A stretch of 11,663 nt of DNA from Veillonella parvula (GCA_947096075.1 CAMUQE010000054.1:1-11663), one strand, 5' to 3'; positions 1 to 8,486 are shown, numbered from the stretch's first letter. Translations and numbers: made by a program. Notes: generated by a model not told the origin, from the sequence alone.

Positions 1-1
1 T

Positions 2-1528
2 AGAGGTATTTTACTTGCTATATCTACTAAGGATTACGTCCAAAAGTTCATTAGTGATAATGCTTATTTAGATGATGACTTTTTATTAGGTGTAGCATTC
101 TTTTATGATGAGCAAAAGCTATATCGAGAGGATGGAGCTAGAGAAGATAATGAATCTCTAAATACTCTATTAGAAGAATTATTAGATTACGATAGTCTTG
201 ATGCATTCTCTTTCTTACAAGGAAATGCAAATCCAGGTCGTATTTTAGTAGATATAGCAAGTAAAATACCTCTACTTAATTACACTGCTTATGCAATGGA
301 GCCAGATCGAATGGTTATTTTACAATTACGAGCTTTATTACTGCAAAAAATTCAAGAAGAGATGACGTTAGGGGGGATTGTTCAGCCTAAGAGTCTTGTG
401 GAAAATAAACTATTTGATAGGATTTTGACAATGCCTATTTGGAGACCTTCAACTAAAGTTATGGAGCGATTTCCAGAAAGACCATCAATATCTGAATTAG
501 GAATTCCAGAATCTAAGGTAAATGATGGTGAATGGCAAGAAATTCTTTTTAATTTTAGTCTTTTGGAACGAAAAGGTAAGATGGTAACTTTAGTAACAAA
601 CTCTACGCTAGCGAATAGTTTGAACAGTAATATAAGAGAATACCTTGTTAAAAATGGTTTGATTGAAACTATTATTGAATTACCCGATCGTCTACTAGAG
701 TATACAGGCATTGATCTTTATGCAGTAGTTCTATCATATGGTAATAAAGGTATTAAATTCTTAGATGCAAGTCAAGCCTATACAGAGCAGCGTCGTAGAA
801 AAAACATAGATGTAACTACAGTACTAGAAAACTTGGATAATCCTGAAGTTTGTAGATTTGAAAGTATCGAATCTATTGCTAGAGAAGGGTACAATTTATT
901 ACCTAAACGATATACTCTAAAAACTAATATTATTGATGGGGTACCTTTAGGCGAAATCTCTAATATTAGTCGAGGGTTAGTCATTTCGTCTAAAGAACTA
1001 GATGATTTTGTTACAGATGTAGATACAGGTGTTCGTTATTTATACACAAAAGATGCTGATGGTGATGCTGTAGATTATTCACAAAGTCCGTTCATTGACG
1101 TAGAAAAACTTAAAAGAAAGTTTACGCTTTTAGATAATGACACTTGGCTATTGGGGAGAACATCACCATTTAGATCTAACATGCTATATGTTGAAGGTAA
1201 TGATAAATTGATTGCCAATGGTAATCAATTCTTTATTACTATCTTGCCAAAATATAAAAATCAATATTTGCTTCCATACTTAGCACTTTACTTCAATAGT
1301 AAGGCTGGTCGTGAACAAATAGAACGATTTGCAGTGGGTCAATTAATCAAGTCTTTATCTCTTAAAGATTTGAAAACACTAAAAATTCCTAAAGTTTCTA
1401 TTGAAAAACAACAAGAAGTGGTCAATCGTATACGAATGATAGAAACTGAAATCAAAGCTGTAAAAGAACAACTAAAAATATTAAACAGACAAAAAGAATT
1501 AATTGTAGAGGAGGAATTCAATTGGTAA
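2..1528 (+). CDS. Degenerate N-6 adenine DNA methylase fused to an HsdS-like recognition domain (5' partial)
   Basis: The reading frame is open from the left edge, so the start lies outside the window; 508 residues are visible. The layout matches type I HsdM followed by one HsdS half. A Rossmann-like core covers about residues 75-240, an NLLPKRY linker lies at 298-304, a single target-recognition domain at about 310-450, and a charged helical tail at about 455-505. Aligned by eye with the intact HsdM downstream, GRILVDIAS (79-87) sits where the SAM-binding DPACGSGG should be and lacks the glycines. TMPIW (143-147) sits where ANPPF should be, so the catalytic Asn is Met. The acidic residue after the next strand (E100) is kept. 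Seen: the family resemblance and the missing motifs. Inferred: no methylase activity, with DNA binding probably retained. The frame is long and clean, so this is not simple decay. The next gene overlaps its end. Alternatively it is a recently inactivated type IIG-like or type I enzyme. Confidence 0.8.
   Translation, partial: RGILLAISTKDYVQKFISDNAYLDDDFLLGVAFFYDEQKLYREDGAREDNESLNTLLEELLDYDSLDAFSFLQGNANPGRILVDIASKIPLLNYTAYAMEPDRMVILQLRALLLQKIQEEMTLGGIVQPKSLVENKLFDRILTMPIWRPSTKVMERFPERPSISELGIPESKVNDGEWQEILFNFSLLERKGKMVTLVTNSTLANSLNSNIREYLVKNGLIETIIELPDRLLEYTGIDLYAVVLSYGNKGIKFLDASQAYTEQRRRKNIDVTTVLENLDNPEVCRFESIESIAREGYNLLPKRYTLKTNIIDGVPLGEISNISRGLVISSKELDDFVTDVDTGVRYLYTKDADGDAVDYSQSPFIDVEKLKRKFTLLDNDTWLLGRTSPFRSNMLYVEGNDKLIANGNQFFITILPKYKNQYLLPYLALYFNSKAGREQIERFAVGQLIKSLSLKDLKTLKIPKVSIEKQQEVVNRIRMIETEIKAVKEQLKILNRQKELIVEEEFNW
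1507..1514 (+). promoter_or_regulatory. Ribosome binding site deciding the TTG start of the 176-residue protein
   Basis: AGAGGAGG lies inside the 3' end of the methylase-like gene, 7 bases before the TTG at 1522. The next in-frame ATG (1543) is 28 bases away, too far to use this site. This supports the TTG start and translational coupling to the upstream gene. Confidence 0.75.
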
Positions 1529-2052
1529 CACATGTTAATATCATGAATGATGCATCATTATTGGGTGAAGCGATTAAATACTATACAGAAGAACTTACAC
1601 AAGCTTTTAAAAATAATAACTTAAAAACTGTTTTAACGAAATATCACTATCCAGATTTAACACCATCTATAGTTAATGATTCGATTGGCGCACCTGATGG
1701 AAAAATTCTTATTATTGGTGAAACGAATTGTAAGGTGAAGGATCTTCAAGGTATCTTTAATGCAATGGGGTTAAGAGGCCGAGTAGAATGCCATACTGAT
1801 TACGAAGATATCCAACGTTATCAGTTTAATAATCTTATGTATAACGATAAGTATAGACTAATTATAGTCGGACCCATGCCACATTCTACCTATGGCAAGG
1901 ATGAATTCAGCAGTGTTATTAATCGAATGGAAAATACAGAGGGATTCCCTTGTGTAAGACGAGCTACTGCTAATGGTGGTTTGAAAATTACAAAAACCAA
2001 CATTAAACAAATTATCCAAAAAGAATTGGACTCTGGATTTTTAGTAGCATAG
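1522..2052 (+). CDS. Conserved-looking protein of unknown function, coupled to the pseudo-methylase
   Basis: I do not recognise a named family. The 176-residue protein has no membrane segment or signal peptide and is probably cytoplasmic. The first 55 residues look helical. Next comes a strand-turn typical of a Rossmann-like or flavodoxin-like fold (ILIIGET, about residues 63-69), then an amphipathic helix. A second hydrophobic strand (LIIVGPMPHST, about 113-123) follows, with a loop containing G-P-x-P-H-S and a later GKDEFSS. The C-terminal part (RRATANGGLKITKTN) is basic and polar. Translation starts at TTG, chosen for its well-placed ribosome binding site, and the gene overlaps the upstream stop by 7 bases. 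That overlap suggests the two products work together. Whether the His/Ser-rich loop is catalytic, ligand-binding or structural cannot be told from sequence alone. The AT-rich base composition matches the neighbouring restriction genes. There is no obvious terminator before the hsdM promoter. Confidence 0.8.
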   Translation: MVTHVNIMNDASLLGEAIKYYTEELTQAFKNNNLKTVLTKYHYPDLTPSIVNDSIGAPDGKILIIGETNCKVKDLQGIFNAMGLRGRVECHTDYEDIQRYQFNNLMYNDKYRLIIVGPMPHSTYGKDEFSSVINRMENTEGFPCVRRATANGGLKITKTNIKQIIQKELDSGFLVA

Positions 2053-2123
2053 ATATAGAACTGGTAGTACTTGTTATAAAATACTGCGTGCTGATGAGAT
2101 GAGCATATGTAACACAGTTAAGA

Positions 2124-2132
2124 TGTTATAAT
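2124..2132 (+). promoter_or_regulatory. Extended -10 promoter for hsdMSR
   Basis: TGTTATAAT is a perfect -10 hexamer (TATAAT, 2127-2132) preceded by the TGn extension. No good -35 hexamer is found 16-18 bases upstream, which fits an extended -10 promoter. Transcription would start near 2139, giving a leader of about 40 bases before hsdM. Restriction genes could thus be expressed independently of the upstream pair. Confidence 0.6.
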
Positions 2133-2148
2133 TAAATTAATTAATTTA
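2133..2148 (+). repeat. Perfect 16-bp AT palindrome over the predicted hsdM transcription start
   Basis: TAAATTAATTAATTTA equals its own reverse complement and begins directly after the -10 hexamer. It covers the expected start point, which is where an operator would act. It may also be chance in AT-rich DNA. No regulator gene is visible nearby. Confidence 0.35.
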
Positions 2149-2179
2149 CCAAGTTAAGATTTGTAGGGGAGATATTAAT

Positions 2180-3787
2180 ATGGCAAAGAAGAAAGCTGTT
2201 GAGAAAAGCTTGAATATAGATAATATCCTATTTAATTGTAGAGATATTTTACGCGCCGCACGTAACTCAGGATCATTCTTTGAAAAAAGAGATATGATGT
2301 TGACTTTGATATTCTTAAGATTTATTGGCGAAAAATATGAGGATGGTATAGAAAATCTTCGTAAAGTATTGATAGAACAAAATCTTGATCCAGATGATGA
2401 AAATATTCGTGCTGCTTTTTTTGAAGATGCTACATTTGCAGATGGTACATATAATCTTTCCAAAGAAGCAAGATGGTCTACAATTATTAATACTCCAGCA
2501 CCAGAACTAAATGTTGCATTAGATACGGCACTCCATAGCATTGCCTCAGAGTCTAAAGATTTAAAGGGGTGTTTTATTGAAGGAACTTTTACTACTAGAA
2601 ATCTTGCACCTAATGATATAAAAAAATTGGTGGATGAGGTTAATAAAATTAGTCATAAAGTTTTTGGTGAAGAAAAAGATTTAATTGGACGTGTATATGA
2701 GTATTTTCTTAAAGAGTTTGCTGTTAATGCGACTAAAGAAGAAGGGGAATTTTATACTCCTCATGATGTGGTCCAGTTGATTGCTGCTTTAATAGAACCA
2801 TATGAAGGGACTTTATATGATCCTGCTTGTGGCTCTGGTGGCATGTTTATCCAGAGTGCTGAACTTGTTAAAGCTCGCCAAGGTGATATAAACCGTATTA
2901 ATATATATGGCCAAGAAAAAGATGCTGCTACATATCGCTTAGCAAAGATGAATCTAGCTTTGCGAGGGTTGAGTCATCATTTAGGGGATACAAATGACTC
3001 TTCCTTTACACATGACCTACATAAAGGATTGTATTTTGACTATATAATGGCAAATCCACCTTTTAATCTTAAGGGTTGGTATGATGAAAACTTAAAAGCT
3101 GATGCTCGATGGAGTGATTATGGAATTCCTCCTGAGAGTAATGCTAACTATGCCTGGATTTTACATATACTATCACATTTAAAACCTGCTAATGGTGTAG
3201 CCGGATTCCTTTTAGCTAATGGTGCGCTCAATGATAGTGATACCTTAGAAATTCGAAAGAAACTAATTCAAAATGATAAAGTGGAGGCGATTATTGTGCT
3301 TCCAAGAGAATTATTTATTACCACGGATATTAGTGTTACATTGTGGATTTTAAATCAAAATAAAAAAGGTGGAAAATTCCAAGGCCGTACCCTTCGTAAT
3401 CGAGAACAAGAGATATTATTTATGGATTTACGTCAATGGCGAGAAAATTCTGTTAAGGGTGAAAGTAAAAAGAAAATTCGTCTTGACGAGAATCAAATCG
3501 CTCATGCAGTAAATATTTACCATACATGGCAGGCAGATGGTACAGATGGTAATACTTATGCAGAGCCAGAGTTATATCGTAGTGTAGGTATTTCAGAAAT
3601 TGAAAATAAGAATTGGGCATTAACACCTAGCAAATATATTGAGTTTATTGATCATGATTTAGATATTGATTATGAGAAAGAAATGAGTCGAATTCAAAGT
3701 GAGATGAAATCAATTTTGAAACAAGAAAAAGAATCTCAACAGATGCTAGAAAATGCATTTAGGGGGATTGGATATGAAGTTAAATAA
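2180..3787 (+). CDS. hsdM: Type I restriction-modification system, methylase subunit HsdM
   Basis: This is the modification subunit of a type I restriction system. It transfers a methyl group from SAM to adenine N6 in the target chosen by HsdS, and it is also part of the nuclease complex. The protein has 535 residues, normal for the family. The helical N-terminal HsdM domain covers about residues 10-150. The methylase core holds the SAM motif DPACGSGG (214-221) and the catalytic NPPF (292-295), both intact. The preceding EFYTPHDVV and the C-terminal LTPSKYIEF are typical HsdM landmarks. The C-terminal end is charged and helical, as expected for contact with HsdS. The ATG at 2180 follows AGGGGAG by 8 bases. 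Its end overlaps the hsdS start by 14 bases, so M and S synthesis is probably coupled. Apparently functional. Confidence 0.96.
   Translation: MAKKKAVEKSLNIDNILFNCRDILRAARNSGSFFEKRDMMLTLIFLRFIGEKYEDGIENLRKVLIEQNLDPDDENIRAAFFEDATFADGTYNLSKEARWSTIINTPAPELNVALDTALHSIASESKDLKGCFIEGTFTTRNLAPNDIKKLVDEVNKISHKVFGEEKDLIGRVYEYFLKEFAVNATKEEGEFYTPHDVVQLIAALIEPYEGTLYDPACGSGGMFIQSAELVKARQGDINRINIYGQEKDAATYRLAKMNLALRGLSHHLGDTNDSSFTHDLHKGLYFDYIMANPPFNLKGWYDENLKADARWSDYGIPPESNANYAWILHILSHLKPANGVAGFLLANGALNDSDTLEIRKKLIQNDKVEAIIVLPRELFITTDISVTLWILNQNKKGGKFQGRTLRNREQEILFMDLRQWRENSVKGESKKKIRLDENQIAHAVNIYHTWQADGTDGNTYAEPELYRSVGISEIENKNWALTPSKYIEFIDHDLDIDYEKEMSRIQSEMKSILKQEKESQQMLENAFRGIGYEVK
3761..3766 (+). promoter_or_regulatory. 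Ribosome binding site deciding the hsdS start
   Basis: AGGGGG ends 7 bases before the ATG at 3774. The earlier in-frame ATG at 3753 has no such site, so 3774 is preferred. The site lies inside the end of hsdM. Confidence 0.75.
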
Positions 3788-4907
3788 GCAGAAAATAGGA
3801 TCGCTTCTTTCCCTTTGTGAGGCTACTAATGAAAAGTTACTATATGGATTAGAGTATGTGAGAGGGATATCGGTTAATAAGAGTTTTATAAATACAAAAG
3901 CTAATATGGACGGCGTATCACTAAAGCCATATTTAATAATTAACCCAAATGAATTTGCCTATGTGGCCGATACATCTAGGCGTGGAGATAAAATAGCTAT
4001 TGCAAGAAATGATTCTGATAGGGTTTATATTTGTTCATCAGCGTATACAGTTTTTAAAGTTTCAAATCTTTGCAAGTTGCTACCTGAGTATCTATCTATA
4101 TTATTTGAACGACCAGAATTTGATCGTTATGCAAGGTATCACTCTTGGGGGAGTGCACGAGAAACATTTGATTGGCAAACTTTTTGTGAATATGAAATTG
4201 AGTTACCACCAATTTCTATTCAACAAAAGTATGTTGATATATATAATGCAATGTTAACTAATCAACAGTGTTATGAAAAGGGCCTAGATGATTTATCTCT
4301 TTTATGTCATAGTTTTGTTGAAAAGTTACGGAAAACGGTCTGGCATCATAGGTTGGGAGAATATATTTCTAAGTGTGAGGAATCAAATGAACAATTATTA
4401 TATGGTGTTGAAGATGTCAAAGGTATATCTATAGAAAAGCGGTTTATTGATACAAAAGCAAATATGACTGATGTTTCATTAAAACCTTATGCAGTTGTAA
4501 ATCCAAATGAATTTGCATATGTAACTGTAACATCGCGAAATGGTGAAAAGATTTCTGTTGCAAGAAATGATAGCAACCGATCTTATATATGCTCATCCTC
4601 CTACATTGTGTTTAAAATCGATAATACTGACAAATTATTACCAGAGTATTTATCCTTATTATTTGATCGCAGCGAATTTAATCGTTATGCTAGATTTCAT
4701 TCCTGGGGAAGCGCTAGAGAAACATTTGATTGGGATGCAATGTGTGAAGTTCGTATTCCAGTTCCAAGTATTGATGTACAACAAAGTATAGTAGATATTT
4801 ATAAAGCATTTAATAGTCGTAAAGAGATAAATGAAAAGCTTAAGGCTCAATTAAAAGATATATGTCCAATTCTGATTAAAGGTTCTATTGAGGAAGCTAA
4901 AAATTGA
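3774..4907 (+). CDS. hsdS: Type I restriction specificity subunit HsdS with two near-duplicate target-recognition domains
   Basis: HsdS selects the DNA target for the HsdM and HsdR subunits. The protein has 377 residues from the preferred start and is a tandem of two half-subunits. Half 1 is about residues 8-159 and half 2 about 194-345. Aligned by eye without gaps they match at about 100 of 152 positions. Shared blocks include NPNEFAYV, the ARNDS stretch, YICSS, LLPEYLS and HSWGSARETFDW. Each half ends in a QQ-containing conserved helix (QQKYVDIYNA; QQSIVDIYKA), the usual spacer and dimer-contact region. Known of the family: each recognition domain reads one half of a bipartite site, and the two normally differ. 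Inferred here: both halves read the same or nearly the same sequence in opposite orientation, giving a symmetric target. The frame is intact. The gene overlaps hsdM by 14 bases and ends 12 bases before hsdR. Confidence 0.95.
   Translation: MKLNKQKIGSLLSLCEATNEKLLYGLEYVRGISVNKSFINTKANMDGVSLKPYLIINPNEFAYVADTSRRGDKIAIARNDSDRVYICSSAYTVFKVSNLCKLLPEYLSILFERPEFDRYARYHSWGSARETFDWQTFCEYEIELPPISIQQKYVDIYNAMLTNQQCYEKGLDDLSLLCHSFVEKLRKTVWHHRLGEYISKCEESNEQLLYGVEDVKGISIEKRFIDTKANMTDVSLKPYAVVNPNEFAYVTVTSRNGEKISVARNDSNRSYICSSSYIVFKIDNTDKLLPEYLSLLFDRSEFNRYARFHSWGSARETFDWDAMCEVRIPVPSIDVQQSIVDIYKAFNSRKEINEKLKAQLKDICPILIKGSIEEAKN
3795..4250 (+). repeat. hsdS internal repeat, copy 1 (TRD1 and conserved helix)
   Basis: This is the first of two homologous coding segments offset by 558 bases. 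Protein identity with copy 2 is about two-thirds. At the DNA level the longest shared run seen by eye is about 17 bases (around GAGAAACATTTGATTGG), so the duplication is not recent. Confidence 0.85.
4353..4808 (+). repeat. hsdS internal repeat, copy 2 (TRD2 and conserved helix)
   Basis: This is the second copy of the repeat that starts at 3795. It keeps the same motif order and spacing without gaps. Differences are spread across the domain rather than clustered, and many are conservative (I/V, D/E, K/R, Y/F). Confidence 0.85.
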
Positions 4908-4919
4908 GGGGAATCGTGT

Positions 4920-7900
4920 ATGGGTAAATTAAAAGAATTTAATGGAATTTATTGTGAGTCAGATTATGAATATACCTTTATTGAGCTGTTGAAACGGGAG
5001 GGATGGAAGTATTTAAGTGGAAAGGCATTAAAACGATTAAAGAAAACTGATGTTTTAATCTCAGATGATTTTGTAGAATTTATATCTTCAACTAATAAAA
5101 CTTTGACTGACGATGAGATTCAACAGATTTTTGATACCGTTCGTTTAATTGGTAGTGAAAGTGATTTTGCAACCTTACATAAGGTATATAACTGGCTTGT
5201 AGATGGAATACAATTTATTCCTAATGATGGATTGCCTCAAATGGTTAAGTTAATTGATTTTGAAAATCCTGATAGAAATATTTTTCGTGTAGTTAATCAG
5301 CTTGAGATTGGATACACTAATCAAGGGCAGAAGACTTCTAGAATACCAGATGTTTTATTATATGTTAATGGCATTCCATTATGTGTAACGGAATTAAAGA
5401 ATCCTACAGATGCTAGGGCTACTATTTATGATGCATGGGAACAAATTAATATTCGTTATTGGCGTGATATTCCACATCTTCTACATTATTGTCCACTAGC
5501 ATGCATTTCAGATGGTGTAAAAACTAGATTGGGGACTGTACGTACTCCATATGAACATTTTTATGCATGGAGACGAGTGAATGATGGAGATGAGATTACT
5601 ACTTCACCATTTGCAGAAACAGAAGCAATGATAAAAGGTGTTTATTCACCAAAGCGTTTTTTAGAGTTATTCCGAGACTATATATATTTTCAAGATAGTA
5701 TTTATGATGCTGAAGAAGTTGAAATCGTTTGTCGTTATCCTCAATTTTTTGCAACTAGACGTTTGAAAAAAAGCATCGTGAAATCTGTTGAAGAAAAGAG
5801 CGGTAAAGGTGGAACATACTTTGGGGCAACTGGTTGTGGCAAAACCTTTACAATGGCTTTTCTAGCAAGGCAATTATCATTAAGATGTACAGATATAGAG
5901 GCAATTGGATCTCCGACTATCATACTAATTGTTGACAGAGACGAATTACAGAAGCAAGGTGCTAAACTATTTACGAAGAGTAAAGAATTTTTGAATCTGG
6001 GGGAGGTATCGGTTGTTAAAGATCGAGCACATCTTAGACAAGAATTAGGTGCTCGTCAGAGTGGCGGATTTTATATTTGCACCATTCAGAAGTTCTGCGA
6101 TAGAGAAGAGGATAAAATTGGATTAATAAATGATAGACAAAATATTATTTGTTTTTCTGATGAAGCACATCGAACTCAATTAGAACATGCTAAGAAAATT
6201 AGGTTTAGTCAGGACACTGATGAAAATATGAAGGCGATGCTTTCAAAGCCATATGCCAAGGTTTTAAGAGAAGCATTCCCACAAGCCACATTTGTTGGGT
6301 TTACTGGGACTCCTATTGCGGAAACGTATCAAACATTTGGAGATGAAATTGATAGATATACGATGGACCAGGCTGTAGCGGATGGATTGACAGTTCCTAT
6401 CAAATATCATCCTCGTATTGCTAAAGTGTTATTTGATACTGAAAAAATAAAAGAAATTGAGGAATACTATAAGAGATGTGCTGATGAAGGGGCTACTGTA
6501 GAAGACATAGTTGCAAGTAAGCGTGCAATGAGTTCTATGGAAGTTATATTAGGTGAACCTTCTCGATTAGAAAGACTTGCGACAGATATACATGACCACT
6601 ATACTGCAGCGTGTGACAATGAGCCAGGAAGAATACAAAAGGCTATGATAGTATGCTCTAATCGTAAAATAGCATATGATTTACTTCTAACTTTTAAAAA
6701 ACAATATCCAGAGTGGTTTATAGATAATAAATCAGCAGATGGAATAGATATTACAGAAGAAGAACTGAAGTCTTTAACACCCATGCCATTTATAGCCATG
6801 GTTGCCAGTGTGGGAAGTAATGACCCAGAGGAAATGTATGATTATCTTGGGGGAGTTAAAAATAATAAACGCTCTGAAATGCTAGACATGGCATTTAAAC
6901 AAGATAAGTCAAATTTTAGAATTGCGATTGTTGTAGATATGTGGATTACAGGGTTCGATGTTCCTACACTTACATATTTATATAATGATAAGCCGTTACA
7001 AAAGCATTTATTAATACAAACTATCAGTCGTGTTAATAGAAAATATCCTGGTAAGGAGTTTGGTATGGTTATCGATTATATCGGAATTCGAAATAACATG
7101 CGTGAGGCAATGAAGATATATGGCGGTGATGTCTCTGTTGCACCTACTAGTGATGATGTTGAGCAGGCAACCAATATATTTAGAGATTATTTAGGAATGT
7201 TGCAAACTCTATTTGTTGAGTGTGATTTAACCATATTTATAAAGCCTCAATCTGATAGTGTGGAGCGTTATAAGGCACTTACTGATGCTGCAGAGTATGT
7301 TTTTAGTTCGACTACATTGTTAAATATTGATGGAATTGATTCTGTTCAAAAAGTTTCTTTTAAAACGTATTTCCTAAACTTAGTTAAGCGAATGAGAACT
7401 GCATATGATATTTGTCAGCCTTCTGGAGAACTTTGTGAAGAAGAGTCATCATTAGCTCAATGCTTTATGGCGATTGCTGGACTTGTACGTAAAATGAGTG
7501 GTACTAGTGATATTGATGCGGATATTATGAATCGGACCGTAGAGAAAATGGTTACAGAGGCTCTACAATATAGTAATGTTGAGAGTGTGCTTGATAATGG
7601 TGAGGAAGAAGATATATTTTCACCTGAATATTTTGAAAAGCTTTCTGATGTGAAGCTCCCAGCTACAAAGTTGGAAGTTTTAATTAAAATGATCCGTAAA
7701 GAAATAAAGGAATATGGTAAAACTAATAGAGTAGCAGCTCAAAGTTTCCAAGAAATGTTGGAGAAAACTATTGAAGAGTATCATGAGCGACGTAAAACGT
7801 TATCTGCGGAAGAAGCTAGTGATGCACAAAAACATGCTGTAAATGATATTATAGAAAGTATTACAAAGCAGGCCTTAGAAATCTTACAACAGTTAAATGA

Positions 7901-8345
7901 GAGCCGCGATAGCTTTAGAAAAATGGGCTTAACTTTTGAAGAAAAAGCATTCTATGATATTCTTATAGCTTTACGTGATCAATATAACTTCGAATATGGT
8001 GTAGACGAAGAGCAGGATGGAGTGGTTATTAATAATAAATGTAAGATTTTAGCCCAGAAGGTTAAAGAGCTTATTGATACAAAATCCTCATTTGCAGATT
8101 GGCTAAACAATGAAAATGTGCGTAATCAATTAAAGCTTGAGATTAAAATTTGTTTAGTAAAGAATGGATACCCTCCTCAATATAGTCCTGAAGTATTTTC
8201 TAAGGTAATGGAACAGGTAGAGAACTTTGAAGAGAATTCTAACTTACCTAATGTTGATAATATCTTACAATTCCATGATACGAACCTTCGTTATACTGAA
8301 TATGATAATGTTCAAAGTGTAGCAGATAAGTTAAAAAAAGATTAA
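4920..8345 (+). CDS. hsdR: Type I restriction enzyme, nuclease and translocase subunit HsdR
   Basis: HsdR is the ATP-driven DNA translocase and endonuclease of the type I complex. It pulls in DNA on both sides of an unmethylated target and cuts at a distance. The 1141-residue length is normal. The N-terminal nuclease domain carries the PD...ExK motif (D144, E158, K160). The superfamily 2 motor follows with Walker A GATGCGKT (302-309), DEAH box (414-417), motif III TGTP (462-465) and the QTISRVNR motif VI (700-707). The last 350 residues or so are charged and helical, as in the C-terminal HsdR domain that docks on the methylase. The ATG follows GAGGGGA by 7 bases, just after hsdS. All key residues are present, so active restriction is expected. 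Its stop is followed by an intrinsic terminator that closes the operon. Confidence 0.96.
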   Translation: MGKLKEFNGIYCESDYEYTFIELLKREGWKYLSGKALKRLKKTDVLISDDFVEFISSTNKTLTDDEIQQIFDTVRLIGSESDFATLHKVYNWLVDGIQFIPNDGLPQMVKLIDFENPDRNIFRVVNQLEIGYTNQGQKTSRIPDVLLYVNGIPLCVTELKNPTDARATIYDAWEQINIRYWRDIPHLLHYCPLACISDGVKTRLGTVRTPYEHFYAWRRVNDGDEITTSPFAETEAMIKGVYSPKRFLELFRDYIYFQDSIYDAEEVEIVCRYPQFFATRRLKKSIVKSVEEKSGKGGTYFGATGCGKTFTMAFLARQLSLRCTDIEAIGSPTIILIVDRDELQKQGAKLFTKSKEFLNLGEVSVVKDRAHLRQELGARQSGGFYICTIQKFCDREEDKIGLINDRQNIICFSDEAHRTQLEHAKKIRFSQDTDENMKAMLSKPYAKVLREAFPQATFVGFTGTPIAETYQTFGDEIDRYTMDQAVADGLTVPIKYHPRIAKVLFDTEKIKEIEEYYKRCADEGATVEDIVASKRAMSSMEVILGEPSRLERLATDIHDHYTAACDNEPGRIQKAMIVCSNRKIAYDLLLTFKKQYPEWFIDNKSADGIDITEEELKSLTPMPFIAMVASVGSNDPEEMYDYLGGVKNNKRSEMLDMAFKQDKSNFRIAIVVDMWITGFDVPTLTYLYNDKPLQKHLLIQTISRVNRKYPGKEFGMVIDYIGIRNNMREAMKIYGGDVSVAPTSDDVEQATNIFRDYLGMLQTLFVECDLTIFIKPQSDSVERYKALTDAAEYVFSSTTLLNIDGIDSVQKVSFKTYFLNLVKRMRTAYDICQPSGELCEEESSLAQCFMAIAGLVRKMSGTSDIDADIMNRTVEKMVTEALQYSNVESVLDNGEEEDIFSPEYFEKLSDVKLPATKLEVLIKMIRKEIKEYGKTNRVAAQSFQEMLEKTIEEYHERRKTLSAEEASDAQKHAVNDIIESITKQALEILQQLNESRDSFRKMGLTFEEKAFYDILIALRDQYNFEYGVDEEQDGVVINNKCKILAQKVKELIDTKSSFADWLNNENVRNQLKLEIKICLVKNGYPPQYSPEVFSKVMEQVENFEENSNLPNVDNILQFHDTNLRYTEYDNVQSVADKLKKD

Positions 8346-8388
8346 ATTGACGCTAATCTTAGTTAGTACATAATAAATATTTGCTGTT

Positions 8389-8419
8389 AAATAGCAGGGG
8401 GCTTGCCCCTGCTATTTTT
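8389..8419 (+). terminator. Strong intrinsic terminator after hsdR
   Basis: A 12-bp perfect stem (AAATAGCAGGGG, 8389-8400, pairing with 8406-8417) encloses the 5-base loop GCTTG and runs into TTTTT. It closes the restriction operon and insulates the transporter operon from it. Confidence 0.9.
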
Positions 8420-8434
8420 GTTATGCTCTAAACT

Positions 8435-8462
8435 TTCACAATACTCATATAAATGTTACAAT
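8435..8462 (+). promoter_or_regulatory. Promoter of the ECF transporter operon
   Basis: TTCACA (8435-8440, five of six matches to TTGACA) is followed by a 16-base spacer and TACAAT (8457-8462, five of six), with a TGn extension just before the -10. The start would be near 8469, giving a leader of about 30 bases. That is too short for a T-box or riboswitch. Confidence 0.65.
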
Positions 8463-8486
8463 AAAGACTATATATTCATTTTTAGA

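Noticed and set aside
296..1528. ATG at 296 as the start of the methylase-like gene
   Set aside because: The frame continues open to the window edge with residues that align to the HsdM core, so this ATG is internal.
3753..3773. Upstream ATG as the hsdS start
   Set aside because: It lacks a ribosome binding site, while ATG 3774 has AGGGGG at ideal spacing; the extra seven residues do not resemble HsdS.
3795..4808. Phase variation of hsdS by recombination between its repeats
   Set aside because: Shared DNA runs are short (about 17 bases at most by eye) and no second hsdS, inverted partial copy or recombinase gene is present in the window.
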